Of a stretch of DNA of 64,000 nucleotides, positions 1 to 10,378 are shown one piece after another. Positions within the stretch are counted from its first letter, which is position 1. Each line of letters begins with the position of its first letter. Origin of the DNA: Bifidobacterium sp. ESL0690 (GTDB taxonomy: Bacteria > Actinomycetota > Actinomycetes > Actinomycetales > Bifidobacteriaceae). The DNA lies in contig NZ_CP113939.1 in NCBI RefSeq assembly GCF_029392315.1, positions 744,001-808,000 on the forward strand, given 5' to 3'. The position numbers and the translations under genes were made by a program. Below the pieces are notes generated by a model. It had not been told where the DNA came from and did not search any database. It saw nothing but the letters and a program-made list of their open reading frames with translations.

Positions 1-1251
1 GGTTCCGACTTCGTCGAGATGTTCGTCGGTCTCGGTGCCTCGCGTGTGCGTGACCTCTTCGACGAGGCCAAGAAGAATGCGCCGGCCATCATCTTCATCG
101 ATGAGATCGATGCCGTCGGCCGCAAGCGTGGCTCCGGCATGAGCGGCGGGCATGATGAACGCGAGCAGACCCTGAACCAGCTGCTCGTTGAGATGGATGG
201 TTTCGACAACGACACCAACCTCATTATCATCGCCGCCACCAACCGTCCGGACGTTTTGGACGAGGCGCTGTTACGTCCCGGCCGTTTCGACCGTCAGGTG
301 GCCGTTGAGGCCCCGGATCTGGAAGGCCGCGAGGAGATCCTCAAGGTCCACGCCAAGGGCAAGCCTTTCGTACCCAACGTCGATTTGCATACCGTAGCTG
401 TGCGTACGCCCGGCTTTACCGGTGCCGATCTGGCCAACGTGTTGAACGAGGCTGCGTTGCTTTGCGCCCGTGTGGGAGCCCAGCTGATCGACAACCGCGC
501 CATCGACGAGGCCATTGACCGCGTCCAGTCCGGACCGAAGCGCCAGTCGCGCGGTATGGCTTTGGACGAGATGCGCAACACCGCCTATCACGAGGGTGGT
601 CATGCGCTGGTCGCCGCCGCGCTGCACCACACCGACCCGGTGACCAAGGTGACGATTCTGCCGCGAGGCCGCGCCTTGGGCTACACCGCCGTCATGCCCA
701 CGCAGGATCGCTACTCCCAGTCCCGCAACGAGCTTTTGGACCAGATGGCTTACGCCATGGGCGGGCGCACCGCCGAAGAGGTCGTTTTCCACGATCCGAC
801 CACCGGTGCCTCCAACGATATCGAGAAGGCGACGCAGATCGCCCGCAAGATGGTCATTGAATTCGGTCTGTCTTCCAAGCTTGGTGCCGTTAAATGGGGC
901 GATTCCGAGCACGGCGAAGATTCCGCCAACAACTTCATCCATGATTACTCCGAGCGTACGCAGGATGTCATCGATGAAGAGGTGCACGGCATGATCGAGA
1001 CCGCGCACACCGAAGCGTGGCAGATCATCACCGAGAACCGCGACGTGCTCGATGAGCTTGTACGTCAGCTCTTGGTCAAGGAAACCCTGAACGAGAAGGA
1101 GCTGAAGGTCATCTTCGCCAACCTCAAGATGGCTCCGGAACGCAAGCTTTGGCTCTCCGATTCGGCTCGCCCGGATTCCGAGATTCCGCCGGTGCCGATT
1201 CCCGAATCGCTGAAGCGTTCGGTCGGCATGAAGCCGGAAGATTCCGAGTGA
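1..1251 (+). CDS. ftsH: ATP-dependent zinc metalloprotease FtsH (3' part)
   Basis: Membrane-anchored AAA+ protease that degrades misfolded and regulatory proteins. The window begins inside the AAA+ domain, so 416 C-terminal residues are visible and the N-terminal membrane segments lie upstream. Walker B (IIFIDEID) is near residue 30 of the fragment. The second region of homology with its arginine fingers (LLRPGRFDR) is near residues 90-98, and the zinc site HEGGH is at 197-201. A short tail follows the protease domain, usual for actinobacterial FtsH. The next gene starts 3 nt after the stop, so they are probably cotranscribed. In many bifidobacteria folE and folP follow ftsH; here they are absent. 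Identification is secure; only the start is missing. Confidence 0.97.
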   Translation, partial: GSDFVEMFVGLGASRVRDLFDEAKKNAPAIIFIDEIDAVGRKRGSGMSGGHDEREQTLNQLLVEMDGFDNDTNLIIIAATNRPDVLDEALLRPGRFDRQVAVEAPDLEGREEILKVHAKGKPFVPNVDLHTVAVRTPGFTGADLANVLNEAALLCARVGAQLIDNRAIDEAIDRVQSGPKRQSRGMALDEMRNTAYHEGGHALVAAALHHTDPVTKVTILPRGRALGYTAVMPTQDRYSQSRNELLDQMAYAMGGRTAEEVVFHDPTTGASNDIEKATQIARKMVIEFGLSSKLGAVKWGDSEHGEDSANNFIHDYSERTQDVIDEEVHGMIETAHTEAWQIITENRDVLDELVRQLLVKETLNEKELKVIFANLKMAPERKLWLSDSARPDSEIPPVPIPESLKRSVGMKPEDSE

Positions 1252-1254
1252 TTT

Positions 1255-2343
1255 ATGTCGAATCCATTGATTGATGATTCGCAAGATTCGAGGGGCGTGA
1301 CAGCTGATGGCACGCCCCTCGGCGTTCAAGCGCAGCTTTCGCTCTCGTTCGACGAGACGTTGAGTGAGGACGTCGCTGCCGGTGCCGAAATATGGCAGCG
1401 AATGCTTCAAGCCATTGCCAGCGGAAAGATACGTGCTGATGTCACGGTGAGGTTCGAGGATACCGGCGATGGTGGCCAGAATACTGATGGCGGAAGTGCC
1501 GGTGCTGAAGGGCCTGACAGCAGCGTTATAGCTGCTATTACACTTTCTGATGTTCCGGTAACGCTTGGTGCAGGCAGGATTGCCGACGAAAACGGCAGCG
1601 GAACGTCAAATATGGCTGAAAGAGTCGCTCCCACCAAGGCTTCGCTGGCCGGGGCGACGATAGCCGAGCAGCAGCGTCGGGACGAGGCCGATAAAAAGCA
1701 GGCCCGGCAGCAGGACAATGCCGATGACGTCTATACGGTTCCACGCCGCGCCATTATCGCCATGCGCAGCAAGACCAATGACGCCGCCAAGCGTTTCCGT
1801 TCCGTTATCGTTTCACTTGACGCGGTGCCAGGCAACCAGGTCGAGGGTATTTCCCCGCTCTACCAAGTTATGGGCATCGACAGTTCCGATGCCAGCGCCG
1901 CCGTCATCCAACTCACCACGAAACTGAAGCCACAGGCCATCGTCGCGTTGCTCGATTCCCTCTCGGCCTCGCACGAAGGTGCCGTCAAGTTGCGCCTGGT
2001 TGACGTCGAGGGTGAGACGATGAATTCGCAGGGTGTAGACGAAAACGTGGGTGTCAAAGCGAGCAATAATGACACTGACAATACTGGTGATAGTACCGCT
2101 GGTAATGCTGCTCAAAACGCGGCTCAAAATGATGCCGAAAATGCTGCCGAGAACATCGCGTATGCCATCGAACTGCCGTTGGCGGCGGCGAAAAAGCAGG
2201 CCGAAATCCTTGCGCCGTGGCTCGATATGGACCCGGATGCAAGGCTTGACGGCGACCCGGTCTCCTTCCTGCTCGCGATGGCACCCGATGCCGCGCGCGT
2301 CGGCAAGGTGGATGACCGCTGGATACTGGGGGAGACGCAATGA
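1255..2343 (+). CDS. Decayed FolB-FolK-like protein, probable pseudoenzyme
   Basis: 362 residues, in the place where bifidobacteria carry a dihydroneopterin aldolase/HPPK fusion. Scaffold pieces of HPPK remain in the second half: a first strand and helix (AIIAMRSKTNDA), GISPLYQV, and APWLDMDPDARL near the end. The residues needed for catalysis are gone: the GSN-GD loop reads RSKTND, the two-Asp metal motif (DLDLD) reads LRLVD, and the HPR motif reads LAA. The first half has faint FolB resemblance (VQAQLSLSFD; VTVRFED). Asn/Ala/Asp-rich low complexity fills about residues 262-302. Inference: it cannot make hydroxymethylpterin diphosphate but is still an open frame, translated between ftsH and DUF3180 (ATGA overlap downstream). 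A structural or regulatory role cannot be excluded. Confidence 0.6.
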   Translation: MSNPLIDDSQDSRGVTADGTPLGVQAQLSLSFDETLSEDVAAGAEIWQRMLQAIASGKIRADVTVRFEDTGDGGQNTDGGSAGAEGPDSSVIAAITLSDVPVTLGAGRIADENGSGTSNMAERVAPTKASLAGATIAEQQRRDEADKKQARQQDNADDVYTVPRRAIIAMRSKTNDAAKRFRSVIVSLDAVPGNQVEGISPLYQVMGIDSSDASAAVIQLTTKLKPQAIVALLDSLSASHEGAVKLRLVDVEGETMNSQGVDENVGVKASNNDTDNTGDSTAGNAAQNAAQNDAENAAENIAYAIELPLAAAKKQAEILAPWLDMDPDARLDGDPVSFLLAMAPDAARVGKVDDRWILGETQ

Positions 2344-2888
2344 GTGCACGACGGACCCCCTGGTGGTATTACGTAATCGCGGCGCTGATTGGCCTGTTGT
2401 TCGGCGCGATACTGGTCAAATCCGATGAAATGAGCGGGCTTTCGTTGCTCGGCGCTCCGTGGTTCGTCGCGTTCGTTCTGATATTGCTTGGTGCGGTAGT
2501 GCTGATACTTGCCCTGCAAGTGCACCAATACGCGATAACCGATCCGCGCAGACGCAAAAGCTGGATTGACCCGACCAAAGCCGTCTACACGCTGGTATTG
2601 TGCAAGGCGCTGGGCATCGCCGGGGCAGGACTCGCCGGGTGGTATCTCGCGCAGGCCCTGCTGTGCCTTCCCCATTGGAGCATTCCGTATTTTCAGAACG
2701 TGATTACCCAATGTGCTGTGACCACTGTCATCTGCATTGCCGACATGGTGGTGGGCATCGTCGGCGAATGGCTCTGCCAGCTGCCGCCGAGTGAAGGCGC
2801 CGAAAACCCGAAGATCAAAGCCGCCCAGCGTCGCGAACGTCAGCGTAAGCTCGCTGCCGGAGGTTCTATGAGCAAAAGAAGCGATTAG
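2340..2888 (+). CDS. DUF3180 family membrane protein
   Basis: 182-residue integral membrane protein that overlaps the upstream gene by ATGA, so translation is probably coupled. Four hydrophobic segments can be seen (about residues 9-27, 36-58, 80-102 and 117-142), with a basic C-terminal tail. DUF3180 is a small actinobacterial family that usually sits after the folate genes and ftsH; its function is unknown. That it survives while the folate genes here are lost or decayed argues that it works outside folate synthesis. Confidence 0.85.
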   Translation: MSARRTPWWYYVIAALIGLLFGAILVKSDEMSGLSLLGAPWFVAFVLILLGAVVLILALQVHQYAITDPRRRKSWIDPTKAVYTLVLCKALGIAGAGLAGWYLAQALLCLPHWSIPYFQNVITQCAVTTVICIADMVVGIVGEWLCQLPPSEGAENPKIKAAQRRERQRKLAAGGSMSKRSD

Positions 2889-2994
2889 CTGACTCGCAAC
2901 GCCTCGAACGTTTAGTTCGCAACGCACCAAATATCTGACCGGTAACGTCTGAACCATCAGACTGGCAATGCTTGAAACGAAAGGACACAACGAA

Positions 2995-3252
2995 GTGCTC
3001 ACACGAACGTTTGAAAAGAACGACGAACCGTACGATCTGTTGATTTCTGATCCGCAGCAAGCGGACTCTGGGGAATTCTGGACAAAGGTGACGTTGGAGT
3101 GTGACAGCGACATCGTGTGGTCCCATCAAATCGGGGGCATAGATGGTATCCAATCGACATTGTTGGCTTTGGGGATCGCACGTAGACTGCTCGAGAGCGA
3201 CGGCGGCTTCACGTTCCTTGACAGCCCGGACCTGATGCTTCCCGGTTTTTAA
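2995..3252 (+). CDS. Small hypothetical protein
   Basis: About 85 residues if the GTG at 2995 is used. That start has a GAAAGGA Shine-Dalgarno ten bases upstream, whereas the in-frame ATG at 2968 has none. The protein is acidic, with no membrane segment or motif I recognise (central DSGEFWTKVTLECDSD, C-terminal FTFLDSPDLMLPGF). It resembles small cytosolic proteins of unknown function with a single mixed alpha/beta fold. It is followed by a strong bidirectional terminator shared with the convergent thioesterase gene. Confidence 0.6.
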   Translation: MLTRTFEKNDEPYDLLISDPQQADSGEFWTKVTLECDSDIVWSHQIGGIDGIQSTLLALGIARRLLESDGGFTFLDSPDLMLPGF

Positions 3253-3286
3253 TAGCGGGGTTAAGACTCGGCAGACTGTATAGAAC

Positions 3287-3332
3287 AATTCGGCGGATGG
3301 ATTGGCTTTAGTGCTGTTCCATCCGCCGAATT
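3287..3332. terminator. Bidirectional terminator between convergent genes
   Basis: Perfect 15-bp stem (3287-3301 with 3318-3332) around a 16-nt loop. It has A/T-rich flanks on both sides and lies between two convergent stops. Confidence 0.85.
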
Positions 3333-3369
3333 ATTTGGTTTTGATAACCCTACAAGCTTTACACGAGAT

Positions 3370-4308
3370 TTACTTCTTCCCGTCGTTTTTCTTGTCGTCT
3401 TTCTTTTCAGGTACGCGAATGGTGGCTTCTTGCGTCATCGCAGCCAACAACCTACCATCGGCCGAATAGACTTTGGCGATGCCCAAAGCACGGCCGTGGC
3501 CGGCCACCGGGGCATCCTGCACATAGAGGTGCCATTCGTTCATGTCGATATTGTCGTACCACCACATCGAGTGGTCGATCGAAGCGTAGAAAATACCGGG
3601 CGTCGAAATGCTCAGACCCGCGCGGCGCAGGTCGGGCTCCATCATCACCTGATCGCATTCCAGCGCCAGCAGCGCGCGGTAGACGTTCTGTGAGGCCGTC
3701 ACCGGGCTGGCCATGCGCATCCACACCATCTGCTTGCCGGAATCCTTGTCGGCGCTTTCCTTGTCGGGTTCGAGCATGACGGTTGAGCCGATGTGGCGGA
3801 TGTCGAACGGCGACTGCGAGGAATAGTATTTGGCGAACCCGGATTTGTCGGCGTAAGGCTCCATGAGGTCTTTGGCGCTGGTCAGCGTTTCCGGATTCGG
3901 CAGGTTCTTGGGCATATCGTCGTTGAATTCCACTCCGGATTGACCGGCCTTCTGCAGGCTCACCGTCGCGGTAAAGAGCAACTGTTTGCCCTGCTTGGCG
4001 TCCACGCGGCGTGTGGAGAAGGAACGACCATCTCGAAGCGATTCCACCTCGTAGCGGGTTTCTTCGTCGAGCTTGCCCACCTTGATGAACGTGGCATGGA
4101 TGGAGTTGGCGACCTTGTCATCATCGGCGGTATCGGCCGCGGCAATAATGGCTTGTGCGGTCATCTGGCCGCCGTAGATGCGTTCGGTGGGATAGTAGAG
4201 GTTCGTGGCGTCATGGAAGACGGTGCGTCCGTCCCGCTCTTCCCCGGCTTTGAGCTTGAGCGCCTCAACCGCTTGCTGCGCTGCGTCGCTTGCCTTGACT
4301 TCCGCCAT
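3370..4308 (-). CDS. tesB: Acyl-CoA thioesterase II (TesB type)
   Basis: 312 residues, double hot-dog thioesterase that hydrolyses medium and long acyl-CoA to free acid and CoA. N-terminal hot-dog features include RIYGGQMTAQAIIAA near residue 43 and the SIHATFI stretch. The C-terminal half contains SIDHSMWWY and the LYVQDAPVAGHGRALG region that carries the Asp/Thr/Gln active-site network of the TesB family. The start is preceded by GGAGTG. The C-terminus is a Lys/Asp-rich tail. It is monocistronic, convergent with the upstream operon and codirectional with ettA. The physiological substrate is not evident from context. Confidence 0.92.
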   Translation of the reverse strand: MAEVKASDAAQQAVEALKLKAGEERDGRTVFHDATNLYYPTERIYGGQMTAQAIIAAADTADDDKVANSIHATFIKVGKLDEETRYEVESLRDGRSFSTRRVDAKQGKQLLFTATVSLQKAGQSGVEFNDDMPKNLPNPETLTSAKDLMEPYADKSGFAKYYSSQSPFDIRHIGSTVMLEPDKESADKDSGKQMVWMRMASPVTASQNVYRALLALECDQVMMEPDLRRAGLSISTPGIFYASIDHSMWWYDNIDMNEWHLYVQDAPVAGHGRALGIAKVYSADGRLLAAMTQEATIRVPEKKDDKKNDGKK

Positions 4309-4419
4309 GTCACTCCTCGATTCCGTCGAATGAACGCTTATGCGAGTCTATCCGCGCCGCCCAACTTTCCGTCTGGATTACGCCAGTATCTGAACTTGTC
4401 GAATTTTGCTTATATACAA

Positions 4420-4450
4420 TGATGTCCCAATCATAATAATTGGGACATCA
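4420..4450. terminator. Hairpin downstream of ettA
   Basis: An 11-bp perfect stem (4420-4430 with 4440-4450) and a 9-nt loop directly after the ettA stop. A clear T tract is lacking on the minus-strand exit side, so it may be an RNA-stabilising hairpin as much as a terminator. Confidence 0.6.
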
Positions 4451-4461
4451 CAGATCATCTA

Positions 4462-6138
<1,677 letters not shown>

Positions 6139-6465
6139 GTATTCGTTCCTTCGTTCTGATGTGTGCTATGTCTCATTGCGTTTCAAACATTCCGCAAGGT
6201 TTGACTAACCCGCGGATTCAAGCCAATTCTGGCATATCGAGTAGACGTTTGAAGGAATCTTAGCGCTCGGTTTAATAGTGGTTTTGTGCGTTTTGTCAAG
6301 AAATGTCGTCTGCCCGGGAACAAATCGCTGCGGTGATATGTTGGGTCTGATGATGTGCTCGTTTCAACCTGTGTGTTGTGACGCCATACGATTAAGCTGT
6401 ATTGGACATGACGGACGCGATTGGCGGATTGAGAAGTACTGGAAACCCGTGAAGGGAGCGGCACG
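6139..6465. other. Divergent promoter region without a gene
   Basis: 327 bp between the divergent ettA and the TIM-barrel gene. No supported reading frame is seen. It should hold both promoters. One possible plus-strand match near 6376-6403 (TTGTGA, 16 nt, TGTATT) is about 60 nt before the 6466 start. A GC-poor T-rich stretch at 6240-6300 lies nearer ettA. Confidence 0.4.
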
Positions 6466-7356
6466 ATGGAACAGGAAATGACCAACCTGCCGGCAAATCT
6501 GCCGGAAGCGTTGCCTATTGAAAACCCGCTGAGCTCGGCCGATGCCCGGGTTCCGGTGGAGATTGAACAGTCTTCCGGGCTGCTGTTGCAGGGTAGGCGT
6601 CTGCGTTCGTTCGCTTATACCACTGACGCTGCTGTAATACATAACACCAATGCCGACGCGATTCTTGCCGTCTATCCGTTCACCGGTCAGCCAGTCATCA
6701 ACCAGGCCGTGCTTTCCGTGGCGCAGGCCCCGGTTTTCGTAGGTGTCGGGGGAGGCACCACTACTGGTACGCGTGTGCTCGAGTTGGCTGTGTTTGCCGA
6801 AATGCAAGGTGTTGCTGGCGTCGTTTTGAACGCTCCCAGTGAAGTCGAGATCGTGCGCGAGGTTGCGATGACCGTGCACGTTCCCGTGATGGCCACGGTC
6901 GTGCAATGGGACGATATGGTACAGCGCAAGATCGAGGCGGGCGCGAAGATCATCAACGTCGCCGCCGGCAAGAACACCGCCGAAGTGGTGGCTCATATCA
7001 AGGACCGTTACCCGGAGATTCCGGTGGTCGCCAGTTCCGGAGGTTCCGCCGAGTCGATTCGTGAGACTATCGAGGCCGGCGCGAACGCTCTTTCGTGGAC
7101 GCCGCCGAGCGCAGCCCAGCTGCAGAAACAGATGATGGAACGTTACCGTCGCGGCGAAACCGGGCATGTGGATGGTACTCAAAGTGCTCCAAGCTCGCCG
7201 ATTCCCAACGTCAATCCGAACGGTACCACCAAGAGTTTCTACACCTCGACGGCCAGCATGGGCCACCCTTATACGGATGTGCCGCCGGTCAAGCAGCCGA
7301 GCCCACGTCACAAGAAGCAGACCCCACCCAGCGAGGCCATCGTCGAATCGAACTGA
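6466..7356 (+). CDS. TIM-barrel protein of unknown function
   Basis: 296 residues; starts at ATG with GAAGGGAG upstream. The core (about residues 40-235) shows alternating strands and helices of a beta/alpha barrel: DAILAVYPF, APVFVGVGGGTTTG, GVAGVVLNAPSE, HVPVMATVVQWDD, GAKIINVAAGKNT, IPVVASSGGS, GANALSWTPPS. The Gly-rich loops at the strand ends resemble phosphate-binding loops of HisA/TrpC-like barrels or flavin barrels, but no catalytic signature is recognisable. The last 60 residues are Pro/Ser/Thr/Lys-rich and look disordered. Bifidobacterial homologues are generally called hydrolase without evidence. I keep the function open. Confidence 0.75.
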   Translation: MEQEMTNLPANLPEALPIENPLSSADARVPVEIEQSSGLLLQGRRLRSFAYTTDAAVIHNTNADAILAVYPFTGQPVINQAVLSVAQAPVFVGVGGGTTTGTRVLELAVFAEMQGVAGVVLNAPSEVEIVREVAMTVHVPVMATVVQWDDMVQRKIEAGAKIINVAAGKNTAEVVAHIKDRYPEIPVVASSGGSAESIRETIEAGANALSWTPPSAAQLQKQMMERYRRGETGHVDGTQSAPSSPIPNVNPNGTTKSFYTSTASMGHPYTDVPPVKQPSPRHKKQTPPSEAIVESN

Positions 7357-7403
7357 ACGCGGATTTCGGTATCGGATTTTCGTTTTCGGTAGGATTTTAT
7401 TGT

Positions 7404-7820
7404 TTAGATAAGTATGCCGTTGCAGTGGTCGATTTCGTGTTGGATGATTTGCGCCGTCCAACCACTAAAATTCGCGGTGCGTTCCTTGAACCGCCTGTCC
7501 TGATAATGTACGCGGATCGTTTGGAACCGCGTTGTCTTTCTGGTTGATTCAAGTGAGAGGCAGCCTTCCTCGGTCTGGTAAGGTTCTTCTTTTTCGATGA
7601 TTTCGGGATTGAACATCGTCATCAAGCGGCCGGTCAGCTCGTCGTTGAACACGATGATTTGCTTGCGCTCGCCAATCATATTGGCGGCCATACCCACACA
7701 CTTGTCGGCGTGCGCTTCAAGCGTATCCTTGAGATTTTGCGCACAGTCCAGATCGTCCAGCGTGGCCGGTGCGCTGGACTGCGACAGGAAGGCTGTTGAG
7801 GTCACGATGGGTTGCTGCAT
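7404..7820 (-). CDS. def: Peptide deformylase
   Basis: 138 residues with ATG at 7820, chosen because AAAGGA sits eight bases upstream; the frame extends 13 codons further without a ribosome site. It removes the N-formyl group from nascent proteins using Fe(II) or Zn(II). All three PDF motifs are visible: CVGMAANMIG (motif 1, diverged from GxGLAAxQ), EEGCLSLES (metal Cys) and QHEIDHCNG (HExxH). The length is short and the protein ends soon after the third motif, so the C-terminal helix is minimal. This resembles type 3 or accessory deformylases rather than the main actinobacterial PDF of about 160-215 residues. Metal ligands are intact, so it is probably active. Confidence 0.9.
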   Translation of the reverse strand: MQQPIVTSTAFLSQSSAPATLDDLDCAQNLKDTLEAHADKCVGMAANMIGERKQIIVFNDELTGRLMTMFNPEIIEKEEPYQTEEGCLSLESTRKTTRFQTIRVHYQDRRFKERTANFSGWTAQIIQHEIDHCNGILI

Positions 7821-7913
7821 ACTCGTGTCCTTTGCAAAGTCCCGTGTTTTGTACCCCAATGATAGTATTCGGTATGCCGATTTGTTGTATCGAACCGTAA
7901 CTGCAGATTAGGT

Positions 7914-8064
7914 AGGTCCGTCAGGCGCAGGTTATGGGACGGACCTGATATAAGTAATCAATAAGTTCACTCAGCACAGGTTGTGGGGCACGTCTGATAT
8001 AGTGAATTGTCCATTGAGAAGCCGGGGTCCGCATCTATGAGCGACAGGTCGGCTTCATTTTTTG
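7914..8064 (+). promoter_or_regulatory. Structured leader of the DEAD-box helicase with duplicated promoter-like unit
   Basis: A 9-bp hairpin (7914-7922 with 7938-7946) is followed by TGATATAAG. About 55 nt later a similar unit (TCAGCACAGGTTGTGGGG... then TGATATAGT) follows, so the segment looks duplicated with a TATA-like -10 in each copy. Downstream, a 7-bp stem (GAAGCCG 8018-8024 with CGGCTTC 8050-8056) is followed at once by ATTTTTT (8057-8063). The Shine-Dalgarno GAAAGG starts at 8064. The last hairpin has the form of an intrinsic terminator just before the ribosome site, hence a possible attenuator. Confidence 0.45.
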
Positions 8065-8074
8065 AAAGGCTATT

Positions 8075-10219
8075 GTGCCGAAGCGTCGTACTCATAAAAA
8101 TAATTCAGACAACTCTGCCGATTTCAAGGGCGGAGACTATGCAGGCTCGGAAATGAATAATCCTGATTCTTATAACTCAACCAAATCCAAACAGGCCGAA
8201 GAGGTGGCCGAAAGCGCTGCGGCGTACGCCAAGACCGGCGACCAGCCCGAGCGCACCTTTGCCGAACTCGGTGTGCCCGGTCCGCTGGTAAGCGTGCTGG
8301 CACGTGACGGCAAAACCGTCGCGTTCCCGATCCAGGCCGACACCCTCGGTGATTCGCTGGCTGGCCGCGATGTTCTTGGCCGCGGCGAAACCGGAAGCGG
8401 GAAGACGCTTGCATTTGCTATCCCGCTGGTTACTCGTCTTGGAGAACAGGGCCAGGGCGAGGCCGCGATGCGCGATTTCGAACGCATGGACCGCGGCGAC
8501 CGCAAAGCGCAGAAGCGAGCGATGCTGCCTCATCCACATGGAATGATTCTTGCTCCTACGCGCGAATTGGTCAACCAGATCAATGAGGTCGTGGCTCCGC
8601 TCGCGGCCGCTTATGACATGCAGACTGTCACCATCTACGGAGGGGTGAAATACAGTCGTCAGATTTCCGAGCTCAAGGCCGGCGCCGAAATCATCGTCGC
8701 CTGCCCTGGACGTCTCGAGGATTTGCTGCGTCAAGGTGCGCTGTCCATTGAAGACGTGGAAGTGGCTGTGCTCGACGAAGCCGATGAAATGGCCGATATG
8801 GGCTTCCTGCCGTCCGTACAGCGCCTGCTTGAGCAGGTCGATCCGAACGGCCAGCGCATGCTCTTCTCCGCGACGCTCGACCATGGCGTCGACAAGGTCG
8901 TGAAGCAATTCCTGCACGACCCGAAGATTCACGAGATCGCGCCTGCCGACGCGCAGGTCGACACCATGACCCATCACGTCTTCGAGGTCTCGCAGGGTAA
9001 CAAATACGAGGTCATCCGCGAGCTGGCCAGCGGCAAGGGCAAGCGCATCCTCTTCACCCGCACCAAGTACCAGGCCAAGAAAATGGCCGACAAGCTGGTC
9101 AAGGAGGGCATTCCCGCCGTCGATCTGCAGGGCAACCTTTCGCAGAACCAGCGCGACCGGCATCTGGCTGCGTTCACTTCAGGGGATGTCAACGTGCTGG
9201 TGGCCACTGATGTGGCCGCGCGCGGCATCGATGTCAGCGACGTGACGATGGTCGTGCAGACCGAGCCGCCGGAGGATCCGAAATCGTTCCTGCACCGTTC
9301 CGGGCGTACCGCACGTGCCGGCGAATCCGGCGATGTGGTGACGCTTGTGCTGCCGCAGCAGCGTCGTGATGCTCGTCAGATGTTGCATCGCGCTGGCATC
9401 AAAGTCAAGAGCCAGCAGATTGTTCCTGGAGCTCCCGAACTTGAAGAACTGGTGGGGGAGCATGCCCCGCTGGTCGAAGGCTGGACGCTGACGGTGCCGG
9501 TCGTCAATCGCAGGGCCGGCCGCACCGGGCGTGGCGGTCGCAACGAGGGCCGTGGTGGACGTGGTGGTTACGGACGTAAAGATCGTGGCGGGCGTCGTGA
9601 CCGTAATAATCGGCATGGCGATTCCGGTCGCTCGTTCGGTAAGCGCGGCCGTGAAGATTCGTTCGAAGACGCCGGTGGTCGTGGTGGCAGCGATGGTGGA
9701 TTCAACGATTCCCGAGATTTCAACGATTCACGTTCCCGCGGTGGGCGCCGTGATGGACACAAGAACCGCAACCCACGCTATGATGACAGCCAAGGCCCGA
9801 TTGACGGCCGTTCCCCACGCGGTCGTCGCGATGACCGTCGTTCGCGCGGTTTCTACGACGACGATTTCCGCAAGGGAAGCGGCAAGCGGCATCATTCCGA
9901 TTTCGATGATCGCGGCAAACGTGGTGGCAAGGGCAAGAATCGTTCTTATAGTGGCAAGCGTTCTGGCGGACGCAATGGCGGCTACTCCGATGGTTTTGGT
10001 GATTCCTACGGTTCCCGTAAGTCGAATCGCCACGGCGGTTATGGCAAGTCCGGCGGTCGTGGACGTGACGAAGGTTACGAAGGCGGACGCTTCGGTGGCC
10101 GCGGACGTGGCTATGACGAAGGCCGTTCCGGCAACCGCAATCAGCGCTCGCACAAGGCCGACGGCTTCCACCGCTCGCACGGCAAGCGCAATTCGACCCC
10201 GTTCCGCCGTTCGCGCTGA
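8075..10219 (+). CDS. DEAD-box RNA helicase with long RGG-rich tail
   Basis: 714 residues, GTG start five bases after GAAAGG. It unwinds RNA duplexes in ribosome assembly or RNA decay, often under cold stress. Core motifs are GRGETGSGKT (about 103-112, motif I), PTRELV (Ia), VLDEADEMADMGF (II), FSATL (III), VATDVAARGIDVSDV (V) and HRSGRTARAG (VI). From about residue 475 to the end the protein is almost wholly Arg/Gly/Asp/Ser/Asn low complexity (RGGR, DDSR and similar), typical of RNA-binding, condensate-forming tails in the CsdA/DeaD group but long here at about 240 residues. The leader contains a possible attenuator. It ends in a strong terminator. Confidence 0.93.
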   Translation: MPKRRTHKNNSDNSADFKGGDYAGSEMNNPDSYNSTKSKQAEEVAESAAAYAKTGDQPERTFAELGVPGPLVSVLARDGKTVAFPIQADTLGDSLAGRDVLGRGETGSGKTLAFAIPLVTRLGEQGQGEAAMRDFERMDRGDRKAQKRAMLPHPHGMILAPTRELVNQINEVVAPLAAAYDMQTVTIYGGVKYSRQISELKAGAEIIVACPGRLEDLLRQGALSIEDVEVAVLDEADEMADMGFLPSVQRLLEQVDPNGQRMLFSATLDHGVDKVVKQFLHDPKIHEIAPADAQVDTMTHHVFEVSQGNKYEVIRELASGKGKRILFTRTKYQAKKMADKLVKEGIPAVDLQGNLSQNQRDRHLAAFTSGDVNVLVATDVAARGIDVSDVTMVVQTEPPEDPKSFLHRSGRTARAGESGDVVTLVLPQQRRDARQMLHRAGIKVKSQQIVPGAPELEELVGEHAPLVEGWTLTVPVVNRRAGRTGRGGRNEGRGGRGGYGRKDRGGRRDRNNRHGDSGRSFGKRGREDSFEDAGGRGGSDGGFNDSRDFNDSRSRGGRRDGHKNRNPRYDDSQGPIDGRSPRGRRDDRRSRGFYDDDFRKGSGKRHHSDFDDRGKRGGKGKNRSYSGKRSGGRNGGYSDGFGDSYGSRKSNRHGGYGKSGGRGRDEGYEGGRFGGRGRGYDEGRSGNRNQRSHKADGFHRSHGKRNSTPFRRSR

Positions 10220-10276
10220 ATAGGTGTTCTTATGGGCATCAATGCATTTTGAAACGATTGCTTTGATATTTAAAAG

Positions 10277-10317
10277 GGGCGCGCGGTGAACAAATCAAAT
10301 TCGTTCACCGCGCGCCC
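10277..10317. terminator. Bidirectional terminator
   Basis: Perfect 15-bp GC-rich stem (10277-10291 with 10303-10317), 11-nt loop, A-run before and TTT after. It separates the convergent helicase and SDR genes. Confidence 0.9.
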
Positions 10318-10378
10318 TTTGGATTTTAGGATAATCAAGCTGATGCTTGAGAATCTTCAGTCGATATCAACGCAGATA

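Noticed and set aside
271..1410. Minus-strand open frame opposite ftsH
   Set aside because: Shadow of ftsH; repetitive low-information protein.
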